From positions 1 through 10,365 of the forward strand of contig JACPGP010000001.1 of assembly GCA_016182425.1 (NCBI GenBank): a stretch of 10,365 bases of DNA. Reading direction: 5' to 3'. Origin of the DNA: Candidatus Levyibacteriota bacterium. GTDB lineage: Bacteria > Patescibacteria > Microgenomatia > Levybacterales > UBA12049. The stretch's first letter is position 1. Every line of letters begins with the position of its first letter. Positions 5,848-10,365 of the stretch are shown in pieces. The notes below the pieces were generated by a model. That model did no database searches. It was given only the letters and a program-made list of their open reading frames with translations, and was not told the origin of the DNA. A program made the position numbers and the translations under genes.

Positions 5848-6042
5848 ATGAAAATAGTAGGCATTTCGTTGATAGTAATAGGAGTACTGCTGTTCTTCGG
5901 AAACCAGCTACTCCTGGGCGTCGTATTCGGGCTTGGAGGGGCAACGCTTCTCTTTGCCGCATGGCAAAAGAGGCGACAAAGTCCGCCGCCCGAGTCTGAA
6001 AAGCCCAGTTGGATGAACCCGCCTGGGCCGAGGCAGCAGTAA
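5848..6042 (+). CDS. Small membrane protein, unknown function
   Basis: The product is 64 residues: M-K-I-V-G-I-S-L-I-V-I-G-V-L-L-F-F, then N-Q, then a second hydrophobic run to about residue 38. A basic Q-K-R-R and a Pro-rich polar tail (S-P-P-P-E-S-E-K-P, N-P-P-G-P) follow. This suggests two short transmembrane helices in a tight hairpin with a cytoplasmic tail. The frame opens further upstream, but AAAGGA (5834-5839), 8 nt before the ATG, fixes this start; an earlier start would fall inside the leader hairpin. It is G+C-richer than the neighbouring genes and followed by another micro-gene with a similar Shine-Dalgarno. A small holin, toxin or membrane-stress peptide are possible; none is demonstrated. 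Confidence 0.55.
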   Translation: MKIVGISLIVIGVLLFFGNQLLLGVVFGLGGATLLFAAWQKRRQSPPPESEKPSWMNPPGPRQQ

Positions 6043-6090
6043 GCGGCGCGCACATGCGCAGAAAAGGAGGCGGCGACAAAGGAGTTTAGA

Positions 6091-6219
6091 ATGGCTCCGC
6101 CGTGGTTTGAAGAGTTTTACGTCAGGTTTTTATATCTGATGTATAACATTTTCTGCTCAGCGCTCAAGCTTGCTCTTGTTGCCGGGCTGGCTTGGGCTGG
6201 ATCATCTAATAATTTTTAG
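6091..6219 (+). CDS. 42-residue membrane peptide, unknown function
   Basis: An ATG at 6091 sits 6 nt after a near-ideal Shine-Dalgarno, AAAGGAG (6078-6084). The product is M-A-P-P-W-F-E-E-F-Y-V-R-F-L-Y-L-M-Y-N-I-F, a short basic break (L-K), then L-A-L-V-A-G-L-A-W-A-G and a polar S-S-N-N-F tail. It is an amphipathic aromatic helix followed by one hydrophobic helix. It lies 48 bp after the 64-residue gene in the same orientation and is probably co-transcribed with it. Short length limits certainty; the ribosome-binding site is the main support. Confidence 0.45.
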   Translation: MAPPWFEEFYVRFLYLMYNIFCSALKLALVAGLAWAGSSNNF

Positions 6220-6220
6220 T

Positions 6221-6261
6221 AAAGGAGGAACGATGACATGACTCCACCACCATTAGCCTAG
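6221..6261 (+). other. Strong Shine-Dalgarno with a 7-codon ORF (M-T-P-P-P-L-A)
   Basis: AAAGGAGG (6221-6228) starts two bases after the preceding stop. It is followed by ATG ACA TGA (6233-6241) and by an overlapping ATG at 6238 that reads M-T-P-P-P-L-A to a TAG at 6259-6261. Three consecutive prolines are a known ribosome-slowing sequence. The ORF could be a regulatory leader peptide before the hairpin at 6283, or the surviving start of a deleted gene. Confidence 0.25.
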
Positions 6262-6282
6262 TCGCGATCCGCAACCACAAAC

Positions 6283-6344
6283 ATTCCCTCCCCGCGCTTG
6301 ACGCGAACGCTTAAAAAGCGGACAAATCATCACGGGGAGGGAAT
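6283..6344 (+). terminator. Long hairpin before the rplJ promoter; terminator or attenuator
   Basis: ATTCCCTCCCCG (6283-6294) and CGGGGAGGGAAT (6333-6344) are perfect 12-bp arms. The loop contains two smaller stems: CGCG 6293-6296 with 6302-6305 (competing slightly with the outer arm), and CGCTT 6308-6312 with AAGCG 6316-6320. A short T-tract (6348-6352) follows, which fits termination of the small-protein transcript. GGGGA and GAGGG of the right arm can alternatively pair with TCCCC and CCCTC at about 6352-6367. No rplKA genes precede rplJ here. Confidence 0.55.
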
Positions 6345-6356
6345 CATATTTTCCCC

Positions 6357-6385
6357 TTGACTCCCCTCTTTTCTTTTGATACACT
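6357..6385 (+). promoter_or_regulatory. rplJL promoter
   Basis: TTGACT (6357-6362), a 17-nt spacer and TACACT (6380-6385), with TG at 6377-6378 forming an extended -10. The predicted transcript start is about 6393, twelve bases before the GTG of rplJ. Confidence 0.7.
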
Positions 6386-6393
6386 ACCTTTTA

Positions 6394-6408
6394 CCACGTA
6401 AAACGTGG
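6394..6408 (+). promoter_or_regulatory. 5'-terminal hairpin enclosing the rplJ start codon
   Basis: CCACGT (6394-6399), loop AAA, ACGTGG (6403-6408): a perfect 6-bp stem that contains the GTG (6405-6407). It would lie within a base or two of the mRNA 5' end. It may control translation or be an operator site in DNA. Confidence 0.5.
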
Positions 6409-6959
6409 CAAGTTCTAAGACAGTAGGCAGAAAAAATAAGACCTACCGAGAATATATGAACGACAAAAAAGTAGCCATTGTAGCGCAGCTTTCCCAAAAA
6501 GCCTCTAAGGCCAAAGCAGTTGTCTTTACCAACTACCAAGGCATGACACACCCCCAGCTTGAGCAGCTCAAAAAAGCTTTAAAAAACACACAGGCTGAAA
6601 TGGTGGTGGCAAAAAACACACTGCTCAAGATAGCTCTTGGGCAAAATCAAAATTTAGAGGGGCCAACAGGGACAATTTTTGCCTACGAGGATGTGGTAAA
6701 TCCACTCAAAGAGCTTGCTAAAACAATAAAAACTCTTAAACTCCCTCTTATTAAATTTGGCATTATCGAAGGACGAGTGCTAGCAGAAGCAGATATTGTC
6801 CGATTATCAACTCTCCCCTCTCGCGAGGTCCTTCTTGCTCAGTTTGTCGGTGGCATAAAAGCGCCTCTGTACGGATTACATAGAGCGTTGAATTGGAATA
6901 TACAAAAGTTTGTGATGACACTACAAGTGATAAAAGATAAGAAAGAAGGGGGTGATTAA
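6405..6959 (+). CDS. rplJ: Ribosomal protein L10 (uL10)
   Basis: The product is 184 residues from GTG. L10 landmarks are present: K-V-A-I-V-A-Q-L-S-Q-K...A-K-A-V-V-F-T-N-Y-Q-G-M-T (about 22-48) and V-V-A-K-N-T-L-L-K-I-A-L. The C-terminal helix region (L-Y-G-L-H-R-A-L-N-W-N-I-Q-K-F-V) provides docking sites for L7/L12 dimers. L10 anchors the ribosomal stalk to 23S rRNA and recruits GTPase translation factors. The N-terminal 17 residues (A-S-S-K-T-V-G-R-K-N-K-T-Y-R-E-Y) are extra compared with typical L10. An internal ATG at 6456 would give the usual length but has little Shine-Dalgarno support. GTG is chosen because it fits the promoter and the basic coding extension. L10 commonly autoregulates its own operon in other bacteria. 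Confidence 0.93.
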   Translation: MASSKTVGRKNKTYREYMNDKKVAIVAQLSQKASKAKAVVFTNYQGMTHPQLEQLKKALKNTQAEMVVAKNTLLKIALGQNQNLEGPTGTIFAYEDVVNPLKELAKTIKTLKLPLIKFGIIEGRVLAEADIVRLSTLPSREVLLAQFVGGIKAPLYGLHRALNWNIQKFVMTLQVIKDKKEGGD

Positions 6960-6962
6960 ATT

Positions 6963-7355
6963 ATGGCAAAATTATCAAAAGACGAACTGATAAAAACTGT
7001 TGAAGAAATGTCTGTTTTGGAACTGGCAGATTTGGTGAAGGCTTTGGAGGAAAAGTTTGGTGTTTCGGCACAAGCGTTTGCAGCTGCTCCTGCGTCAAAC
7101 GCGGCCGCGGCAGCAGAATCGGCCGAACCAAAAGAGGAGCAAACAGTCTTTAACGTTGTTGTTGCATCTTCCGGTGCAAATAAAATTGCTGTTATCAAAG
7201 CGCTTAGGGAATTAGTTCCAACACTGGGACTTAAAGAAGCAAAAGACTTAGTTGACGCTGCACCAAAAGAAGTTATGACAGCTGTTAACAAAAAAACAGC
7301 CGAGGAAGCAAAACAAAAGTTAACAACTGCTGGAGCAACAGTGGAACTAAAATAG
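6963..7355 (+). CDS. rplL: Ribosomal protein L7/L12 (bL12)
   Basis: The product is 130 residues, normal for the family. The N-terminal dimerisation helices (L-S-K-D-E-L-I-K-T-V-E-E-M-S-V-L-E-L-A-D-L-V-K-A-L-E-E-K-F-G-V) occupy about 4-34. An Ala-rich flexible hinge spans about 38-55. The C-terminal factor-binding domain has A-N-K-I-A-V-I-K-A-L-R..L-G-L-K-E-A-K-D-L-V and ends in V-E-L-K. The protein forms the mobile stalk that activates EF-Tu and EF-G. The gene follows rplJ by 3 bp; its Shine-Dalgarno (GGGGGTGA) overlaps the rplJ stop, so the two are co-expressed. rpoB is not the next gene, unlike in many bacteria. Confidence 0.96.
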   Translation: MAKLSKDELIKTVEEMSVLELADLVKALEEKFGVSAQAFAAAPASNAAAAAESAEPKEEQTVFNVVVASSGANKIAVIKALRELVPTLGLKEAKDLVDAAPKEVMTAVNKKTAEEAKQKLTTAGATVELK

Positions 7356-7359
7356 CCTC

Positions 7360-7389
7360 TTGACAAACTCTGTTCTACTTTGTTATTGT
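7360..7389 (+). promoter_or_regulatory. Promoter upstream of the HTH gene
   Basis: A consensus -35 TTGACA (7360-7365) is followed after 18 nt by TATTGT (7384-7389), with TG at 7381-7382. The expected transcript start is about 7396, the first base of the palindrome. The -35 lies 5 bp after the rplL stop. Confidence 0.5.
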
Positions 7390-7395
7390 GTAACC

Positions 7396-7428
7396 ATATA
7401 ACAATTATAACGATTATAATTGTTATAT
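7396..7428. promoter_or_regulatory. Perfect 33-bp palindrome, likely operator of the HTH gene
   Basis: Fifteen-base arms, 7396-7410 and 7414-7428, are exactly complementary around a CGA centre. The site lies between promoter and start codon of a small HTH gene and contains TATAAT in both orientations. Autoregulation by the HTH protein is the simplest reading. A weak A/T-rich terminator for rplJL is the alternative, but no T-tract follows. Confidence 0.6.
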
Positions 7429-7438
7429 TCTCGAAGCT

Positions 7439-7648
7439 ATGGCTGATCAAACACTATCAATAAATAATCTTCCAGATCTCTTAACAGTCCGGGAAGTAGC
7501 AATTGTGCTTCGTGTTTCACCACTTACTATCAAACGCTGGGGAAAACGTGGCAAACTGCCTGCAATCCGTATTAACTCCCGAGGAGACCGCAGGTACAAA
7601 AAGGAAGCAGTCCTCTGGTTATTAGGAATGCAACAGAAAGTCGAGTAA
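7439..7648 (+). CDS. Excisionase/MerR-like helix-turn-helix DNA-binding protein
   Basis: The product is 69 residues, essentially one winged helix-turn-helix domain: L-L-T-V-R-E-V-A-I-V-L-R-V-S-P-L-T-I-K-R-W-G-K-R-G-K-L-P-A-I-R (about 14-44), then a wing (N-S-R-G-D-R-R-Y) and a short helix. The pattern matches the small excisionase-family proteins, which bind DNA as recombination directionality factors or as transcription regulators. No integrase is visible, so a regulatory role is more likely. It follows a 33-bp palindrome that it may bind. The stop (7646-7648) directly abuts the stop of convergent galT. Confidence 0.8.
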   Translation: MADQTLSINNLPDLLTVREVAIVLRVSPLTIKRWGKRGKLPAIRINSRGDRRYKKEAVLWLLGMQQKVE

Positions 7649-8501
7649 TTATACTCTTTTTTCGTAGGTGGCCTGCTCTTCTTTTTTAATCTTATCTACA
7701 TCCGGTCGCTCGAAGTGTTCTTTAATGAATTCTATTGTCTCTTTAGGATCTTGGGTGTTGACATAGACACCTGTTCCTAACTCAAATCCACCAAGAGTTT
7801 TGAGCCTTGGAATAAGGCGCAGATACCAATCTCCTCCTGGATAAATGTAGAAATTAAAAGGGAATTCATGTCCATGGCGCAGGTCAAAAATTTGGCTTGT
7901 CTGTTATCTCACCAAATGCCCTACCCCGACCTTTTGGCGCCATCCACACTTCATCCGGCCACTGAGATGACTTAGGGCAGAAAAGAAAGAAATTTTCTGT
8001 GTGAAGTTCTTCGCTTTTTAGATTTGAGTTCTGAGATTCTAATGGTATTAATCTTGGAATATCCATTTTAACCTCAAACGGCACCACAGCCAACTGGGTG
8101 TGCGGATGAGGCAAACTCTCTCCCCCTGCTTCTCCTCTGTTATGAAAAATGTAGACTTGGCCTTTATGGGCATGTTCGTTATAACGATGTTTGTATGTTT
8201 GTAGAATATGCTCAACCTGATCAAGAGGTAACTCGTCAAAATTTTTATGATGGTCTGGAGAGTGAATAATTACCTCGTGAATTGGGGCAAAAGGGAATTT
8301 ATTTGGCAAAACGCGAACAATCCAATTGCTATCACCTGCTTCTCCACCAACCCTATATACTTCCTGCTCATCTTTTTCCCTACCCAAACAAAAAGGACAA
8401 ACAGGCTCAAATCCTTTTGCCACATCTGGCCGCTTGGCTCGCCTGGGCGCCAAAACTACCCATTTTTTGGTAATTGGGTTTTGTAAGAATTCAAAATCCA
8501 T
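7649..8501 (-). pseudogene. galT: galT-like nucleotidyl/uridylyltransferase, frame-disrupted
   Basis: The first frame (8501-7884, 205 residues) has the zinc-site C-P-F-C (35-38), N-R-G (121-123) and the nucleotidylated histidine motif H-P-H (132-134) in G-G-E-S-L-P-H-P-H-T-Q. It stops after F-G-E-I-T-D-K-P-N-F. The remainder continues in another frame (7903-7649) as S-Q-I-F-D-L-R-H-G-H-E-F-P-F-N-F-Y-I-Y-P-G-G-D-W-Y-L-R-L-I-P-R-L and then G-G-F-E-L-G-T-G-V-Y-V-N, ending in E-K-R-V. The helix expected between F-G-E-I-T-D and I-F-D-L-R-H is missing, so a short out-of-frame deletion (roughly 40 nt, inferred) is likelier than a single-base slip. Intact, the enzyme would move a nucleotidyl group between hexose-1-phosphates. 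The start overlaps the glgA end by 11 bp. A sequencing or assembly error cannot be excluded. Confidence 0.85.
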
Positions 8502-9933
8502 AATGATCGTAATCTACCACTATCTTCTCATAAAGAGCCTGATACTGCAAAGCGCTTTTATCCCAGGAAAAGTTAGTTTCCATGGCACTACGAACCATTG
8601 CTGTATAAGCCTTAGAGTTTTTATATACCCGCAATGCCTTGGTAACTGTCTGCAATAATTGGCGCTTGTTCCCGTTTTCAAACAAAAACCCATTCTTTCC
8701 ATTGATAATGGTATCCTTTAGTCCTCCGGTTTCCGAGGCGATTGGCAAGGTTCCATAGCGCATGCCAATCATTTGAATAAGGCCGCAGGGCTCAAAATGA
8801 GAAGGAATGAGAATAAAATCGCAACCTGCATACAGGTGATGCGCCAACCTTTCGTTGTAGGAAAACTCCGCCCGTATTAAAGAAGGATACTGCCCTGCCG
8901 CGCGAATTACACTTGCTTCAACCGTCTTTTCTCCTGCTCCTAAGAAGATGATGTTAACATCAAGAGATATGATCTCCGGCAGAACTTTCATCAGGGTATC
9001 AAGCCCCTTTTGGTGCGCCATCCGTCCAATAAAGCAAAAGGTTGGTTTATTTTTAAGGCCTAAATGAGAAAGCAGATACGCTTTATTCTTGGCTTTGCCT
9101 AGCCTAAAATCCGACAGGCCGTACCACTCCTTCAAGAATCCGTCATGCCTGGGATCCCAGACTTCGTAATCAATGCCGTTTAAGATCCCAAAAACTTCAT
9201 CCTTTGCCCCCCTTTCTTTTTGCCTTTTGAGTAAAAAAGTGTGAATAGGATCATGATCGCTATTTTCCACCACTTCCCTGGCATATGTGGGAGATACTGT
9301 TGATACGGCGTCTGTATGGAGAATTCCCTCTCCCAAAATATTGATTTCTGTGGCGGGTGTTCCTCTTTTGAGCTCTTTGACGTCCTTGTCCTGGACGTGA
9401 AGCAGATCCAAAACTTTAATCGAGCCTCTCCCCTGATAACTCAAATTGTGAATGGTCAGTAGTGTTGGTATGGAAAGCTTAAGCTCTTTGCGTAGTATCA
9501 ATGGGATAAGTCCTGTGTGCCAATCGTTACAATGCAAAAGATCAGGCATCCATTTCCCATCTGTTAAGGACCAGAGCACAAAGTGGGCCACACATAAATC
9601 AAAAAAGGCAAACTGGTCTATCTTTTTATTGCGGCCCCGGGTGTTTATAACAGCCAAGTTTTTGTTCTCCAGAAAATAGATTGGCACTTTAGAGTTTTTC
9701 GGGAAATAACTTTTGTAAATACCGATTCGCTCGATGTTCTTTCCAAAAATCACGGAAAAAGTGCCGATCTTTTTCGACTGATATTTCTCCCTTATTTCCT
9801 CGTAGTAGGGAATCACCACCCGAGCGTCAATGCCAATTTTCCAAAGGACTTTAGGCAAAGAGCCTAATACATCGCCCAAACCCCCGCGCTTAAAAAACGG
9901 AGCAGCCTCGTAACCTGTAATCAAAACCCGCAT
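8491..9933 (-). CDS. glgA: Glycogen/starch synthase (GT5)
   Basis: The product is 480 residues, normal for bacterial GlgA. It shows the donor-binding K-R-G-G-L-G-D (15-21, the K-x-G-G-L motif), C-N-D-W-H-T-G (135-141, with the active-site His139), I-H-N-L-S-Y-Q-G, I-L-N-G-I-D-Y-E-V-W-D-P (250-261), I-G-R-M-A-H-Q-K-G (302-310), and S-H-F-E-P-C-G-L (378-385, catalytic Glu381) followed by E-T-G-G-L. It elongates alpha-1,4-glucan from ADP- or UDP-glucose in the cytoplasm. It lies directly upstream of the galT-like gene, overlapping it, consistent with one unit for sugar-nucleotide supply and glucan synthesis. The ATG at 9933 sits about 7 nt after a -10 box with no Shine-Dalgarno, so it is probably leaderless. 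Confidence 0.95.
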   Translation of the reverse strand: MRVLITGYEAAPFFKRGGLGDVLGSLPKVLWKIGIDARVVIPYYEEIREKYQSKKIGTFSVIFGKNIERIGIYKSYFPKNSKVPIYFLENKNLAVINTRGRNKKIDQFAFFDLCVAHFVLWSLTDGKWMPDLLHCNDWHTGLIPLILRKELKLSIPTLLTIHNLSYQGRGSIKVLDLLHVQDKDVKELKRGTPATEINILGEGILHTDAVSTVSPTYAREVVENSDHDPIHTFLLKRQKERGAKDEVFGILNGIDYEVWDPRHDGFLKEWYGLSDFRLGKAKNKAYLLSHLGLKNKPTFCFIGRMAHQKGLDTLMKVLPEIISLDVNIIFLGAGEKTVEASVIRAAGQYPSLIRAEFSYNERLAHHLYAGCDFILIPSHFEPCGLIQMIGMRYGTLPIASETGGLKDTIINGKNGFLFENGNKRQLLQTVTKALRVYKNSKAYTAMVRSAMETNFSWDKSALQYQALYEKIVVDYDHYGF

Positions 9934-9940
9934 CTTAACC

Positions 9941-9946
9941 AGTGTA
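9941..9946 (-). promoter_or_regulatory. -10 box of glgA
   Basis: TACACT on the minus strand (9946-9941) ends 7 nt before the glgA ATG, the spacing expected for a leaderless transcript. No good -35 is visible. Confidence 0.35.
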
Positions 9947-10003
9947 CAAGAAAAAGCTGCTGTTGTATATGGAACAAATACTTATATATCTATATCATTT
10001 AAC

Positions 10004-10017
10004 GATGCGACCGCATC
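10004..10017 (-). terminator. Small hairpin directly after the PaaX-like stop
   Basis: GATGCG (10004-10009) and CGCATC (10012-10017) are perfect 6-bp arms touching the stop codon. No T-tract follows on the minus strand, so it is weak as a terminator. The remaining intergenic bases to glgA are A/T-rich. Confidence 0.25.
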
Positions 10018-10365
10018 TTAAAACAACACAGCTTTCCTTGCTTTTTCTTCCAACCATCCGTTTGGTAAAAGCTCCTTTGGCAATAAGGGGTCTTTCAAAA
10101 AAATCTGTAAATAGAGTCTTTTTAAGTCTCTTTTCTCCTCCAATTTTCCACGCTGATTTTCTATAAGATCTTTGTATTCCTTATTGAGTGTGTCTAGATG
10201 AAAAATTTTATTTGCTAGCTCTCTATCGTCGAAATCTGCAATGCTCTTTGCTTCTAACACAAAAACCATCTCTTCTATTTGTAACGCTATCAAAAATTCT
10301 CGCAAATCTGCCACAATGTTATGAGGCGAAACCCAAATTGATTCCTGCAGCATGCCAAAACCAAG
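10018..10365 (-). CDS. PaaX-family-like regulator, C-terminal part (start outside the window)
   Basis: The frame is open through the window edge (L-G-F-G before M-L-Q-E-S), so the ATG at 10353 is internal. The stretch G-M-L-Q-E-S-I-W-V-S-P-H-N matches the PaaX central Cas2-like domain, in which a strand is followed by a conserved E/S-x-W. Near the end, F-L-K-D-P-L-L-P-K-E-L-L-P-N-G-W..A-R-K-A-V matches the PaaX C-terminal motif (D-P-x-L-P-x-x-L-L-P-x-x-W). PaaX proteins are transcription repressors with an N-terminal winged helix, which would lie beyond the window. It is in the same orientation as glgA, 84 bp upstream of it. Whether it regulates glgA is unknown. Confidence 0.7.
   Translation of the reverse strand, partial: LGFGMLQESIWVSPHNIVADLREFLIALQIEEMVFVLEAKSIADFDDRELANKIFHLDTLNKEYKDLIENQRGKLEEKRDLKRLYLQIFLKDPLLPKELLPNGWLEEKARKAVLF

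Noticed and set aside
5733..6079. Two overlapping minus-strand ORFs opposite the small membrane gene
   Set aside because: No Shine-Dalgarno or family pattern; they are best explained as shadows of the G+C-rich plus-strand coding DNA.
5681..6350. tmRNA, SRP RNA or RNase P RNA in the gene-poor block
   Set aside because: The conserved core sequences of these RNAs (tRNA-like ends, SRP tetraloop region, RNase P signature segments) were looked for and not found.
6956..7450. 164-codon minus-strand ORF opposite rplL
   Set aside because: Ala/Ser/Phe-rich mirror of the L7/L12 coding strand, starting inside the HTH gene; no independent support.
7649..7903. Treating the galT C-terminal fragment as a separate gene
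   Set aside because: It has no start codon or ribosome-binding site of its own and continues the GalT family sequence, so it is listed as part of one broken gene.
10018..10365. Cas2 and a CRISPR locus
   Set aside because: The Cas2-like fold is part of PaaX proteins, the C-terminal D-P-x-L-P...L-L-P-x-x-W motif is PaaX-like, and no CRISPR repeats are present.

Overview
The window looks like a chromosomal segment of a bacterium of the Candidate Phyla Radiation (Patescibacteria), most likely Microgenomates-like. The assignment is inferred from three things: a TraG/VirD4-type ATPase with a long N-terminal domain of the kind common in these genomes, short intergenic gaps, and genes whose promoters place the start codon at or within a few bases of the transcription start (leaderless). 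No rRNA, tRNA, CRISPR array or transposase was seen.

Layout. Bases 1-2184 carry the 3' part of a VirD4/TraG-like DNA-translocation ATPase. Bases 2185-3490 form a small toxin-antitoxin island. It holds a brnT-brnA module on the minus strand, bracketed by two 50-bp copies of the ATPase gene's 3' end, followed by an AbrB/MazE-type antitoxin and a PIN toxin that lacks its N-terminal half. Bases 3500-4222 encode a single-pass membrane protein, and 4237-5619 (minus) a family-4-type glycosyltransferase. A divergent promoter pair at about 5630-5674 then fires into an unusual block (5681-6350) that is visibly richer in G+C than its surroundings. This block has a strongly foldable leader of about 167 nt, two very small membrane-protein genes with strong Shine-Dalgarno sites, a 7-codon ORF with three consecutive prolines, and a long hairpin.

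Bases 6357-7355 are the rplJ-rplL pair (stalk proteins L10 and L7/L12) with their own promoter; the proposed GTG start of rplJ lies inside a hairpin at the very 5' end of the transcript. A perfect 33-bp palindrome precedes a small excisionase/MerR-like HTH gene (7439-7648), whose stop codon directly abuts the stop of a convergent galT-like gene. The galT-like gene (7649-8501, minus) is broken by a frame disruption with an apparent short deletion. Upstream of it lies glgA (8491-9933, minus), overlapping galT by 11 bp, so the two form a glycogen/sugar-nucleotide unit. The window ends inside a PaaX-type regulator gene (10018-10365, minus).

The best candidates for something undescribed are the 5681-6350 block (structured leader plus micro-proteins), the promoter/operator architecture of the brnTA cassette with its flanking gene-end repeats, and the sequestered rplJ start codon. 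All functional statements rest on reading the sequence; no database search was run.
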